A DNA stretch of 64,000 bases from Amorphoplanes friuliensis DSM 7358 (GCF_000494755.1 NC_022657.1:6238001-6302000), one strand, 5' to 3'. Shown: positions 1 through 8,359, counted from the first letter of the stretch. Notes: generated by a model from the letters alone, not told the origin. A program made the numbers and translations.

Positions 1-124
1 ACAATCGGAGCAGCCAGGATCGCGGATCGCTGGCGAACTGGACCGCCACCTCCGGATCCAGCTTGTAGAGCCCGCTGAACACGTTGTCGAAGTCGAGGTA
101 GAGCGCTGCCCGGACGTGACCCAT
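1..124 (-). CDS. NYN-domain protein, 5' end only (runs off the window)
   Basis: Only the first 41 codons are in the window, from ATG at 124 leftward. The N-terminus reads MGHVRAALYLDFDNVFSGLY, which has the LDFDN pattern that opens NYN/LabA-like PIN-fold nuclease domains, where the early Asp is an expected metal ligand. NYN proteins are predicted RNA-cleaving enzymes. A TAGGTT hexamer ends 6 nt before the ATG and no Shine-Dalgarno sequence is seen, so the transcript may be leaderless. The rest of the gene cannot be judged. Confidence 0.7.
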   Translation of the reverse strand, partial: MGHVRAALYLDFDNVFSGLYKLDPEVAVQFASDPRSWLLRL

Positions 125-130
125 GCGGGC

Positions 131-136
131 AACCTA
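131..136 (-). promoter_or_regulatory. -10 element of NYN gene (leaderless)
   Basis: TAGGTT on the minus strand, 6 nt upstream of the ATG at 124. It fits an actinobacterial TANNNT -10 box that would place the transcription start on or next to the start codon. No convincing -35 box is seen. Confidence 0.4.
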
Positions 137-204
137 CCAACGCTCGGCGAGCACACCGTCGCCTCCCGGACATTCGTCATCCCCCGCTGCCAGGCGAAAT
201 CCGC

Positions 205-468
205 TCAGGTCGGCCGGGAGGCCAGCTCGATGGCGGTGATGTCGGACGGGGCGCCGACCCGCACCGGTGGACCCCAGGCTCCGGCGCCGCGGGGGACGTA
301 CAGCTGGGTGTCGCCGTAGCGGTGCAGGCCGGCGACGGTCGGCATGACCAGCTCGGCGACGTACGGGCCGGGCCAGAGCTGACCGCCGTGGGTGTGGCCG
401 GTCACGAAGAAGCTGCCGTGCCGGGCCCGCAGCTGAGCCAGCGGCGCCACGGCCGGGCGCAGATCCTG
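205..468 (-). pseudogene. Metallophosphoesterase fragment, partial copy of the 4303-5388 gene
   Basis: A short open frame (GTG or alternative start near 450, stop at 205) matches two separate stretches of the full metallophosphoesterase at 4303-5388. FFVTG is joined directly to HTHGG, so 89 residues are missing in frame. The join falls on CCGG (398-401), which occurs at both deletion ends in the full copy (4496-4499 and 4763-4766). Nearly all metal ligands and the membrane segments are gone, so no activity is expected. Similarity starts near 215 and ends at 468, right next to the stop codon of the neighbouring gene. A gene remnant is the simplest reading. Confidence 0.85.
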
Positions 469-979
469 TCACTCAGGAGACAGGCGTCCCCGCTCGGCCT
501 GACCCTTTCCCGGAGCAGAAGGTGGTGCTGGAAGAGGGTCCGTGGTGGCCTGGATGAGCACGCCGGGCGAGATCTCGATCTGGGCATCGGCCGCCGGGGT
601 GGGGGTGACCGGCAGGCAGGCGGTGACAGAAACCGTCACCCCGCCGGGGCCGTCACTGATCAGCAGGGTGTCGGTGAGATGCCGGGCCAGCCAGAGACCC
701 CGTCCACCGGGCGTCTGTGGTGACGGCGGGCCCGCGGGTGCGGGCACCCCGCCGGGGAAGCCCGGTCCGTGGTCGACGATGTCGCAGAGCAGGGTGTCAC
801 CGTCGCGGCGCAGTTCGATGCGGCCGTGGCCGCCGCCGTGGCGCACCGCGTTTGGTGGCGATCTCGTGGACCGCTACCACGAAGTCGTCGAGTGGGTCGC
901 CGGTGAGCCCGAAAGTGCGGGCACTGTCGTGAACCGCGTGCCGCAGAGAGGGAAGCTCCTCGGCGGAGAAGTTTTGCAT
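469..979 (-). pseudogene. Frameshifted ATP-binding (anti-sigma/HATPase_c_2) regulator
   Basis: Two frames together make one RsbW-like ATP-binding protein. Residues 1-42 (ATG at 979, MQNFSAEELPSLRHAV onward) run to HEIAT in one frame. The N-box continues as AVRHGGGHGRIEL in another frame from about 848, followed by DHGPGFPG and GGRGLWLARHLTD typical of the GHKL ATP lid. Removing one T from the TTT at 851-853 would restore EIATNAVRHGG and give about 169 residues. Such proteins bind anti-anti-sigma partners or sigma factors. A real inactivating mutation and a homopolymer sequencing error both explain the data. The C-terminal Pro-rich tail of about 55 residues is longer than usual. Confidence 0.8.
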
Positions 980-1059
980 CAGCCCGCCACGAGCCGGCTC
1001 GGCCAGGGGAGGTCGACCTCGTTGACTGCCTCGCTGGGTGCGGGCTCCAACGGGTCCAT
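979..1059 (-). CDS. Possible 26-codon upstream ORF
   Basis: ATG at 1059 opens MDPLEPAPSEAV and runs 26 codons to a TGA that overlaps the ATG of the ATP-binding gene (shared A, TGATG). Such an overlap would suit translational coupling. No domain is recognisable, and it could be the chance end of a lost upstream gene. Low confidence. Confidence 0.2.
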   Translation of the reverse strand: MDPLEPAPSEAVNEVDLPWPSRLVAG

Positions 1060-1129
1060 GCCGCCCCGCTTACCCGACCGGTCTCACGGCTGACCCACAG
1101 CAGCCTGTACGACGGTCGTGGGCGGTTCG

Positions 1130-4100
1130 TCAGCTGCCGGGACCGGGTTTCGCGGCATGGTGCGGTGCCGGTGAGGATTCTGCCGATGTGCCGGCCAGGT
1201 GCAGGACGGTGCGGACGCCGTCGAGCAGTTCGCGGCTGGTGAAGGGCTTCTCGACGAGGACAACACCGTCCGGCAGGGTGCCGTTCTCGGTGAGGACGGG
1301 TTCGGCATATCCGGACATGTACAGCACGGGTATGCCCGGCCGGCGCTTCCTGACCTGGGCGGCGACCTCGTTGCCCATCATCCTCGGCATGATCACGTCG
1401 GTGAGGAGAAGGTGGATCGGACCCGGATGTGTCTGCGCAAGATGGATGGCTTCGGTGCCGCCTGTGGCGGCGAGCACGTGATATCCGGCGCGGGTGAGGA
1501 TCCGGGCAGTGATCTGGCGCAGGTCGTCCTCGTCCTCGGCCATGAGGATGGTCTCGTGGGGCGGCGTTCCGGTGGCGATGGCGGCGGCGGGTGGCGCCGC
1601 GGGCAAGGTGCCGGCATCGGTGGAGATGTCGACGGCGGGCAGGAGAATGGTCACGGTGGTGCCGATGCCCGCTTCGGAGTACAGGCGCACGTCGCCGCCC
1701 GCGGCGCTGGCGATGCCGTAGACGGTGGCCAGGCCGAGTCCCGTACCGGAGCCTTTCGGTTTGGTGGTGTAGAACGGCTCGAAGGCTCGTTCGATGACCT
1801 CGGGGGGCATGCCGCTACCCGTGTCGCTGACGCGCAGACGTACGTACCGGCCGGGTGGAAGAGTGCCGCCGGCGCTGTCGTCGGCGGTGATGTCGGCATT
1901 GCTGGTGTCGATGGACAGCGTGCCGCCGCTGGGCATGGCGTCGCGGGCGTTGACGGCCAGGTTGAGCAGGATCTGCTCGAGCTGACCGGCGTCGGCGTGG
2001 ATCTGCCAGAGCTCACGGTCGAGACCGGTGATCAGGTGGATGTGCTCACCGAGGGAACGGCGCAGCATCTGCTCGACGTCGCCGATGACATGGTTGAGGC
2101 TGAGCACGGTCGCCTGGGTGATGTCGCGCCGGCCGAAAGCCAGCAGTTGTTTGGTCAGCCGGGTGGCACGTTCCGCGGCCCGGCTGACCTGGCCGAGATC
2201 GTTGCGGACCTCGGCCAGGGCGGCGGGGTCCAGGCCTGGGCTGTCGAGGGTATCGAGGACCATCTCGGTGTAGTTGCTGATCACGGCGAGGATGTTGTTG
2301 AAGTCGTGGGCCACACCACCGGCGAGTTCACCGAGACTCTCCAACCGGCGGGCGTGCTGCAGGCGGCGTTCACCGGCGTCGCGTTCAGCCTGGGCGATCA
2401 ACCGTTCCCGTTCCGCCTGGGCGATCAGCCGGTCGGTGACGTCACGGATGGAGGTCGTCACGATCATGCCTTTGTCGGTGTCGACCGAGGAGAGGCTGAT
2501 CTCGGCGGGAAACTCGGTGCCGTCCTTCCGTACGGCGGTCAGCGCCGCACCGGCGCCCATCGGCCGGTTACGAGGATGGGTGAAGTAGCTGTCGCGGTGC
2601 TGCACATGGGTCGGGCGCAACCGCTCGGGGACAAGAACGTCGACCGACCGGCCGAGCAGTTCTTCGCGGGGATAGCCGAACAGCCGTTCGGCCTGCGCGT
2701 TGATCAACGCGATGGTGCCGTCGCGGACGACGCCGATGATCGCGTCCGGCGCGGCTTCCAGCAGCCCTTCGAACATCGTCTCGGCGCGCTGCCGTTCGGT
2801 GATGTCGCGGGAGATCGACGCCACTCCGGTCATCGCCCCGGTGGCGTCGACGATCGGTGACAGGGTCAGCAGCACGGTGATCGTGGTCCCGTCCCGCCGC
2901 CGGCGCGTGACGCGGTACTGGTCGATGTCCTCACCGGCGGTGAGGCGCTGTATCAACTGCTGCTCGGCCAGCTCCTGTCCGGGCGGGAACAACATGGACG
3001 CGTGCCGGCCGAGAACCTGGTCACGCTGGTAGCCGTAGAGCTGCTCGGCCCCGGGATTCCAACTGGTGATCACCCCGCCGAGGCTCTTGCCGATGATCGC
3101 GTCGTGTGACGAATCGACGATCGCGGCGAGACTCTCGCGTTCCGCCAGGGTCTGGGCCCGCCCGGCCAGCGCTGCGGCGTGACCGGCAAGCTCGGTGAAG
3201 GCCTCGACGTCGTCCTCGGCGAACAGGCTGCGATAGCGGTTGAGCAGCAGTAGCGCGCCGCGTCCACCCGGCGCGTCCACCGGCCTCGCGGTCACGAACC
3301 GGGTATCGGTGGCCTGCGCGAACAGCACCGCCACGACGGGCGGGTGGGTCCATCCCGCGAGCGCGTCGATCGGACGATCGGCGGCCAGTAATTCGTCCAG
3401 GCCGGCCGGCGTGCACTCGATCGTGCTCACCGGCTCGACGGCGCACCCGACAACCTGCACGGATCCATCCGGTGCCGGCATCAACACCACCACCGTGTCC
3501 GCGCCCAGTACCGCGGTGGCGTCCCGGCAGTAGCTCTGCCACGTCCGGGTCGGCTCGTTGGCCGGCACGGCCAGCAACCGGCGCATCGGCGCTTGCGTGG
3601 CGCTCAGGGCCCACATCCGGCGCGGCGCACGCGGCGGAACGAAGGCGAACAGATACAGCACACCCGAGATCACGGCGAGCACTCGCGATCCCACCGCGGC
3701 GCCGGTAGCGGAGATCAGCACCGCTGCGCCGAACACGCCGGTCCCGGTGGCAGCGCACCACAACCGGACCCGCGCCGCACCACCACGTCGCTGCGCGTCG
3801 ACGGCGAGCAGCCAGGCCGCGACGACCTCCATGATGAAGAACACGAACGCCGCCGGCCAGATGGACGGGCGAGGGATCGGCCGTGCCGCCGACGCCAGCA
3901 CCGGCAGCGCGCTCAGCACCCACACCATGACCGCCGCAGGCAGGCACCAGGAGCGCAACGGACGCAGCCGGCTGACCAACCGCAACGTGAACACCGGCTT
4001 GGCCAGCAGCAACCCGAGCGCGAGCATCATCACCGATTGCGGCGGCGCGCCCACGAACAGGCGGACGAGCCCGAGTACGAACAGCATCGCGACCGAAGCG

Positions 4101-4207
4101 AACATCCACATCACGTCACGCAGCAACGGGTCCCGGCGTCGCAGATATCGCCAGGACACCCACACCAGGATGAACGCGAACAGCGAAGTGACCAGGATCA
4201 GCGCCAT
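1130..4207 (-). CDS. Membrane PAS-domain hybrid sensor histidine kinase/response regulator
   Basis: A 1025-residue hybrid kinase. Order: about six membrane helices (residues 1-200), a GAF-like region (about 225-360), PAS 1 (AIIGKSLGGVITSWNPGAE, about 370-490), PAS 2 (AIIGVVRDGTIALINAQAE, about 495-620), HisKA with AGGVAHDFNNILA carrying the phospho-His, HATPase with DTGSGMPPE and GTGLGLATVYG, and a C-terminal receiver with LLTDVIMPRMMG (phospho-Asp) and VEKPF. It should autophosphorylate on His and pass phosphate to its own receiver. ATG 4207 is chosen over an upstream frame start because AGAGGTG lies 4 nt before it. No partner regulator is adjacent. The domain set resembles other blue-light or redox PAS hybrids, but the signal is unknown. 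Confidence 0.9.
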   Translation of the reverse strand: MALILVTSLFAFILVWVSWRYLRRRDPLLRDVMWMFASVAMLFVLGLVRLFVGAPPQSVMMLALGLLLAKPVFTLRLVSRLRPLRSWCLPAAVMVWVLSALPVLASAARPIPRPSIWPAAFVFFIMEVVAAWLLAVDAQRRGGAARVRLWCAATGTGVFGAAVLISATGAAVGSRVLAVISGVLYLFAFVPPRAPRRMWALSATQAPMRRLLAVPANEPTRTWQSYCRDATAVLGADTVVVLMPAPDGSVQVVGCAVEPVSTIECTPAGLDELLAADRPIDALAGWTHPPVVAVLFAQATDTRFVTARPVDAPGGRGALLLLNRYRSLFAEDDVEAFTELAGHAAALAGRAQTLAERESLAAIVDSSHDAIIGKSLGGVITSWNPGAEQLYGYQRDQVLGRHASMLFPPGQELAEQQLIQRLTAGEDIDQYRVTRRRRDGTTITVLLTLSPIVDATGAMTGVASISRDITERQRAETMFEGLLEAAPDAIIGVVRDGTIALINAQAERLFGYPREELLGRSVDVLVPERLRPTHVQHRDSYFTHPRNRPMGAGAALTAVRKDGTEFPAEISLSSVDTDKGMIVTTSIRDVTDRLIAQAERERLIAQAERDAGERRLQHARRLESLGELAGGVAHDFNNILAVISNYTEMVLDTLDSPGLDPAALAEVRNDLGQVSRAAERATRLTKQLLAFGRRDITQATVLSLNHVIGDVEQMLRRSLGEHIHLITGLDRELWQIHADAGQLEQILLNLAVNARDAMPSGGTLSIDTSNADITADDSAGGTLPPGRYVRLRVSDTGSGMPPEVIERAFEPFYTTKPKGSGTGLGLATVYGIASAAGGDVRLYSEAGIGTTVTILLPAVDISTDAGTLPAAPPAAAIATGTPPHETILMAEDEDDLRQITARILTRAGYHVLAATGGTEAIHLAQTHPGPIHLLLTDVIMPRMMGNEVAAQVRKRRPGIPVLYMSGYAEPVLTENGTLPDGVVLVEKPFTSRELLDGVRTVLHLAGTSAESSPAPHHAAKPGPGS

Positions 4208-4262
4208 GACACCTCTGTCCCGCCGACAGGCAGCCCGATATCTGACCAATACGTACCATTAT

Positions 4263-4278
4263 CGGACATGCTTGTCCG
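4263..4278. promoter_or_regulatory. Dyad upstream of hybrid kinase
   Basis: CGGACA, 4-nt loop, TGTCCG lies in the 95-bp gap upstream of the hybrid kinase and downstream of the metallophosphoesterase. It could be an operator for the kinase gene or a weak terminator of the upstream gene; there is no U-tract. Confidence 0.25.
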
Positions 4279-4302
4279 GCGGAATCGGGGAAATGCCCCG
4301 GG

Positions 4303-5388
4303 TCAGGCCTGGCGGGAGGCCAGCTCGATGACGGTGATGTCGGACGGGGCGCCCACCCGTACCGGTGGCCCCCACGCGCCGGCGCCGCGGGTGACGTACA
4401 GCTGGGTGTCGCCGTAGCGGTGCAAGCCGGCGACGGTCGGCATGACCAGCTCGGCGACGTACGGGCCGGGCCAGAGCTGACCGCCGTGGGTGTGGCCGGA
4501 AAGTTGCAGGTCCACGCCGTGTTCGACGGCTTCGTCGATCATCCGGGGCTGGTGTGCGAGGAGGACGGCGGTGCGGGAACGGTCCCGGTCGCCCAGCGCA
4601 CGGGCGAAGTCCGGGCCTTGCTCCTGCCTTTTCCCTTCCACGTCGTTGACGCCGGCCAGGTCGAAGCCCGGCAGCTCGACCAGGGCGTTCTCCAGCGGGT
4701 GCACACCGAGGTCACGAACCACGTCGATCCACCGCCGGGCGTCGTAGAGGTACTCGTGGTTTCCGGTCACGAAGAAGCTGCCGTGCCGGGCCCGCAGCTG
4801 AGCCAGCGGCGCCACGGCCGGACCCAGATCCTGAACGCTGCCGTCGACCAGATCGCCCACGACCGCGATCAGATCCGGCTGGGTGCTGTTGATCGTGTCG
4901 ACCACGTGCTGGGCGAAGCCACGGCCGAGCAGCGGGCCCAGGTGCAGGTCGCTGACCACCGCAATGCGGAAGCCGTGCGCGCTACGGGGCAGCTTGGCCA
5001 GCGGCACGGTGATCCGCTTGACCCGGGGTCCGCGCAGGACACCGTACGCGCCAAAGCCCACCGTTCCCAGCGCCACGGCGGCTGCGCCCCCGCCGACCAC
5101 GCGTGAGACAAAAACACGGCGCGACAGCACGGGCTCGCGCGGTGCGTCCACTGCCGCCGGTAGCCGGTGCAGCAGTGGACGCGCCGCCTCTCCCACCACC
5201 AGCGCCAGAAGCAGGTAGAGGAACAGGGCGAGCCACATGAAGCCCAGCCAGTCCACGACCCCTTCGGCGCGGAACGGGACTCCGGGCAGGTCGTGCGGCA
5301 GTGCGAGCACCAACAGCAGCGGCCCCACCACAAACATGACCGAGCCGGTACGCCGCATCGCCGAACCAGGCGTGGTCGTGTCGCGCAC
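4303..5388 (-). CDS. Membrane-anchored metallophosphoesterase (YkuE/YaeI-like)
   Basis: 361 residues from GTG 5388. Membrane helices near residues 15-35 and 45-68 are followed by a helix that may act as a signal anchor (RVFVSRVVGGGAAAVALG), then a calcineurin-like phosphoesterase domain with VVSDLHLG, VVGDLVDG, TGNHEY, LLAHQP and GHTHGGQ, the complete five-motif metal-binding set. Relatives cleave phosphodiester or pyrophosphate bonds outside the membrane. In the same frame, upstream of the GTG, lies a hydrophobic helix (LIVLVALVLVLLLPPAFFAL) and an RBS-preceded ATG at 5523, but a TAA at 5476-5478 separates that ATG from the helix. The true N-terminus is therefore uncertain. A damaged partial copy sits at 205-468. 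Confidence 0.85.
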   Translation of the reverse strand: MRDTTTPGSAMRRTGSVMFVVGPLLLVLALPHDLPGVPFRAEGVVDWLGFMWLALFLYLLLALVVGEAARPLLHRLPAAVDAPREPVLSRRVFVSRVVGGGAAAVALGTVGFGAYGVLRGPRVKRITVPLAKLPRSAHGFRIAVVSDLHLGPLLGRGFAQHVVDTINSTQPDLIAVVGDLVDGSVQDLGPAVAPLAQLRARHGSFFVTGNHEYLYDARRWIDVVRDLGVHPLENALVELPGFDLAGVNDVEGKRQEQGPDFARALGDRDRSRTAVLLAHQPRMIDEAVEHGVDLQLSGHTHGGQLWPGPYVAELVMPTVAGLHRYGDTQLYVTRGAGAWGPPVRVGAPSDITVIELASRQA

Positions 5389-5523
5389 CAGGCGCCGCCA
5401 CGCGTACCAGTGCAGGGCAAAAAAGGCAGGCGGCAGCAGGAGAACCAGAACAAGAGCGACGAGAACGATCAGCGTTTACCGCCCCGGCTGATCGAACGGC
5501 GAGGCCCGGTCGAAGGACTTCAT
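5389..5523 (-). other. Interrupted 5' extension of the metallophosphoesterase gene
   Basis: ATG 5523, preceded by GGAG at a good distance, opens MKSFDRASPFDQPGR and then meets TAA (5476-5478). The frame stays open afterwards as TLIVLVALVLVL and joins the annotated protein. The helix looks like a genuine first membrane segment, but it has no ATG, GTG or TTG of its own after the stop. Either a nonsense change has hit codon 16 of a longer gene, or a 15-codon leader peptide precedes reinitiation. Confidence 0.5.
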
Positions 5524-5635
5524 CAGGGCTCCGTTCGGTCATCGGCCACCTTGTTCCTACCAGAAACTTTGCGGCTCGCCCGTACGCACAAAATGCCGTG
5601 CGGCACGTCCCAACACCGTGGTGAACGATCGGTGT

Positions 5636-6475
5636 TCAGGCGTCGTGGTCCAGTGAGGAAGACAGCTGCCGGTGGGCGCCGGCCTGCTCCAGCAGGGTCT
5701 TGGCCTTCTGCTCCAGGGCTCCGACGGCGTCGGCGCCGGCGACCCAGCGCGCCGGTGGCTCTCCGGAGGACGTGAGGTGCACGAGTGCCGCGGCGAGTTT
5801 TGCGGGGTCGCCGCCCTGGAGCCCGTTCATGCCGGTCCACGCGGTGATGGTCTGCTCGGTGCGCTCGGCGTAGTCGGCAATGCTCGCTTCGGCGAAGGTG
5901 GTCGACTCAGGGGTGAGCAGGTCGGTGCGGAAGAAGCCGGGCTCGACGATCATGGTGCGGATCCCGAACGGGGCCACCTCCGGCGCCAGGGACTCCATCC
6001 AGCCTTCGAGGCCGAACTTCGCCGCCGCGTACGCGGAGGTGAACTCGGCGCCGAGGAAACCCGCCACCGACGAGATCGACACCACAAGGCCGGAACGTTG
6101 GCGGCGCATCACCGGCAGGACCGCGCGGGCGACGGTCAGCGGGCCGAACAGGTTGGTCTCGACCTGGGCCCGGAAGTCCTCGGGGCTGATCTCCTCGAAG
6201 AACCCGGCGATGAAGTTGCCCGCGTTGTTGACCAGGACGTCGATGCGACCGAACCGGTCCACTGCCGCCTGCACTGCGGCCTCGGCGCTCGCACGGTCGG
6301 TCACGTCGAGCCGTACGGTCAGCAGGTCTTCCGCGGCGCCGAGAGCCTTCTCGACCTTCAGCGGGTCCCGGCCGGTCGCGACGACCGCGTACCCGGCAGC
6401 CAGTGCCGCCTGGGCGATGTCCACGCCCATGCCACGGCCCGCGCCGGTGACCAGCAGAACCTTCTTCTCCGTCAT
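5636..6475 (-). CDS. SDR-family oxidoreductase
   Basis: 279 residues; a classical short-chain dehydrogenase/reductase. Seen: TGAGRGMG for NAD(P) binding near residue 10, NNAG near 85, the catalytic Ser in VSISSVAG and YAAAKFG with catalytic Tyr and Lys. ATG 6475 is preceded by GGAGG at 6 nt; the longer open frame upstream lacks SDR similarity. It is divergent from the XRE regulator at 6624, which is its likely controller. The product class resembles actinobacterial SDRs induced by aldehydes or drugs, but the substrate is not deducible. Confidence 0.9.
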   Translation of the reverse strand: MTEKKVLLVTGAGRGMGVDIAQAALAAGYAVVATGRDPLKVEKALGAAEDLLTVRLDVTDRASAEAAVQAAVDRFGRIDVLVNNAGNFIAGFFEEISPEDFRAQVETNLFGPLTVARAVLPVMRRQRSGLVVSISSVAGFLGAEFTSAYAAAKFGLEGWMESLAPEVAPFGIRTMIVEPGFFRTDLLTPESTTFAEASIADYAERTEQTITAWTGMNGLQGGDPAKLAAALVHLTSSGEPPARWVAGADAVGALEQKAKTLLEQAGAHRQLSSSLDHDA

Positions 6476-6610
6476 GGGTGTCCTCCACAGGTTCGGTGAC
6501 ACCGTCGGGTCCCACGGCGCCGAACACCAGGGAACGGGGTTCCGCGGATCCGGAGAAGATGCTGCTGGAGGGTGTACCGACAGCCCACCACTCGGCCCGC
6601 CGATGCGGCC

Positions 6611-6616
6611 TAGCCT
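6611..6616 (+). promoter_or_regulatory. -10 element of XRE regulator gene
   Basis: TAGCCT, 7 nt before GTG 6624. It supports the GTG start and a leaderless or nearly leaderless message. No -35 box is evident. Confidence 0.4.
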
Positions 6617-6623
6617 GGACTGC

Positions 6624-7499
6624 GTGGACAACCGAGACGAGGTCAAGGCTTTCCTCAGCTCCCGCCGGGCCAAGATCACTCCCGAGCAGGCCGGGCTGCA
6701 GCACTTCAACCGCAACCGTCGTGTGCCCGGGCTGCGCCGCAGCGAGGTCGCCGACCTGGCCGGGGTCAGCGTCGAGTACTACGCCCAGCTCGAACGCGGC
6801 AACCTGGCCGGCGCCTCCGACAGCGTCCTGGAGGCTCTGGCCCGGGCTCTGCATCTCGACGAGGCCGAGCAGCAGCATCTGGCCGCTCTGGCCCGCGCCG
6901 CCGGCCCGGCCCCCCGGATCCGCCGCAAGCCCGCCGCGCAGCATGTCCGCCCGAGCGTGGCGCGTGCCCTGGAGCTGATGACCGAGATCCCCGCGTTTGT
7001 GAACAACGGCCGTGGTGACGTCATCGCCGCGAATCCGCTGACCCGGGCCCTGTACGCACCGATGTTCGACGATGCCACCCGGCCGGCGAACCACGCCCGG
7101 TTCGCGTTCCTCAACCCCCGTGCCCGGGACTTCTGGCGCGACTGGGAACGGATCGCCACCACGACTGTGGCGATGCTGCGGTCCGAGGCCGGCCGGGACC
7201 CGTACGACAAAGCCTTGACCGATCTCGTGGGCGAGCTGTGCACGCGCAGCGAGGAGTTCCGGAGCCGCTGGGCCGCCCACGACGTCCGGCTGCACAGCAC
7301 CGGGATCAAGCAGTTCCGCCACCCGGTCGTCGGCGAGATCGACCTGAACTTCGAGACGATGCAGCTGGCGGCGGACCCCGGCCTGTCGATGACCCTGCTG
7401 AGCGCCCCGGCCGGATCCGCCGACGACGACGCGCTGCGGGTGTTGGCGAGCTGGGCCGCGACCCGCGACCAGGCTCCGGCGTCCCCCGAGTCCCGGTGA
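6624..7499 (+). CDS. XRE-family transcriptional regulator with MmyB-like ligand domain
   Basis: 291 residues. The N-terminal helix-turn-helix (about residues 8-75) contains the typical FLSSRRAKITPEQAGL start, RRVPGLRRSEVADLAGVSVEYYAQLERG and a following LARALHLDEAEQQHLAALA. The rest (about 95-285) is the MmyB-like/MLTR ligand-binding PAS fold with ANPLTRALY and an acidic middle. Relatives usually repress a divergent SDR or oxidoreductase and are released by a ligand, which fits the SDR gene at 5636-6475. GTG 6624 is preferred because family members start VDNRDEV and a -10 hexamer lies just ahead; ATG 6603 is the alternative. Confidence 0.9.
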   Translation: MDNRDEVKAFLSSRRAKITPEQAGLQHFNRNRRVPGLRRSEVADLAGVSVEYYAQLERGNLAGASDSVLEALARALHLDEAEQQHLAALARAAGPAPRIRRKPAAQHVRPSVARALELMTEIPAFVNNGRGDVIAANPLTRALYAPMFDDATRPANHARFAFLNPRARDFWRDWERIATTTVAMLRSEAGRDPYDKALTDLVGELCTRSEEFRSRWAAHDVRLHSTGIKQFRHPVVGEIDLNFETMQLAADPGLSMTLLSAPAGSADDDALRVLASWAATRDQAPASPESR

Positions 7500-7529
7500 C
7501 CAAGCAGGCAGGGCCGGCGCTCGCTCGCC

Positions 7530-7832
7530 CTACCCGGCGCTGGGGACGCCTGTTGTGTTGACGATTTCGCGGAGGGCAGCGACGTGGCCCTGGTAGGCCT
7601 TCATGCCCTGGCGGGTCATCGACAGCCAGACCCGCCGGGTGTCCGAACCGAGACGTTCCTGGTTCACGTAGCCCGCGTCGACGAGGGCGGCGACCTGTTT
7701 GCTCAGGGCCGAGGGGCTCAGGTCGAGGTGTTCCTTGATGACCGACAGCTCCAGGGCTTTGCCGGCGACGAGCATCGCGCAGATTCGCAGGCGGTGGGTC
7801 GGGTGGATGATCGGGTCGAGGCCCGCGGTCAC
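7530..7832 (-). CDS. Winged-helix (HTH_34-type) transcriptional regulator
   Basis: 100 residues from GTG 7832, whose GTGA overlaps the stop of the upstream membrane gene, so the two are translationally coupled. The sequence IIHPTHRLRICAMLVAG, then HLDLSPSALSKQVAALVDAG and RVWLSMTRQGMKAYQGHV, matches the small MarR-like HTH_34 family. These dimeric repressors often control the membrane protein gene they overlap. The dyad at 8267-8289 just upstream of the operon is a candidate binding site. The gene converges with the XRE gene, 30 bp apart. Confidence 0.85.
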   Translation of the reverse strand: MTAGLDPIIHPTHRLRICAMLVAGKALELSVIKEHLDLSPSALSKQVAALVDAGYVNQERLGSDTRRVWLSMTRQGMKAYQGHVAALREIVNTTGVPSAG

Positions 7833-8263
7833 CGGGGTGCGCCTGTCGACCGACGGTGGGCAACGCCGCCGGCCAGGTAGGACGCGGCCGCCGCGAGGGC
7901 GAGGACGATGAACGGCCAGGCCTGGGTGGTGAACTCGGCGACGATGAATGCGGCGAAGACACACGCGCCGGAGGCGACGACCGAGGCGAGGAAGGCGCGG
8001 CTGGTGGGCAGGGTGTAGGGCGTGCCCATCTTGTAGCCGGCCAGCAGGTTGACCGCGATGACCGTGGCACTGACGGCGAGGAGCGGGATGAAGCCGTCGT
8101 CGCCCAGGAGGAAGGTCAGCGTCATGGCCGCCAGCAGGAGGGCGTTGACCGGGTAGATCCAGGTGGGCCAGGGCGTGTCGCGCACGGCGCGCTGGACCGA
8201 GTCGATGCCGGCCAGGGCCTCACGGGCCTCGGCGGCGTCCGGGACGTCGAGGTTGTTTTCCAT
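7829..8263 (-). CDS. Small membrane protein cotranscribed with HTH_34 regulator
   Basis: 144 residues. An acidic N-terminal helix (about residues 6-35) with REALAGIDSVQRAVRDTP is followed by four predicted membrane helices (about 38-58, 62-80, 95-113, 118-135). This arrangement is common in proteins encoded next to HTH_34 regulators; their function is not established. ATG 8263 is used; the RBS is weak, and an in-frame ATG lies 12 codons upstream beyond the dyad. It overlaps the regulator by 4 bp. Confidence 0.75.
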   Translation of the reverse strand: MENNLDVPDAAEAREALAGIDSVQRAVRDTPWPTWIYPVNALLLAAMTLTFLLGDDGFIPLLAVSATVIAVNLLAGYKMGTPYTLPTSRAFLASVVASGACVFAAFIVAEFTTQAWPFIVLALAAAASYLAGGVAHRRSTGAPR

Positions 8264-8266
8264 AGC

Positions 8267-8289
8267 GGAAACTATCGCAGATACTTTCC
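8267..8289. promoter_or_regulatory. Candidate operator, 23-bp dyad
   Basis: GGAAA-C-TATC, 3-nt centre, GATA-C-TTTCC: both arms match perfectly except for the symmetric C/C position. It lies immediately upstream of ATG 8263 and within the divergent region towards 8360, where a repressor could block one or both genes. The likely binder is the HTH_34 protein encoded in the same operon (inference). Confidence 0.6.
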
Positions 8290-8359
8290 TCCATGGCAAC
8301 TTTCAACTCCTCGGAAACCATGTGGTGTACAAGACCGCGCTGGGGGTAGGCCGGTCGTC

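Noticed and set aside
1199..2860. Long open frame opposite the hybrid histidine kinase
   Set aside because: It is the GC-driven antisense of conserved PAS, HisKA and receiver coding sequence and has no family-like motifs.
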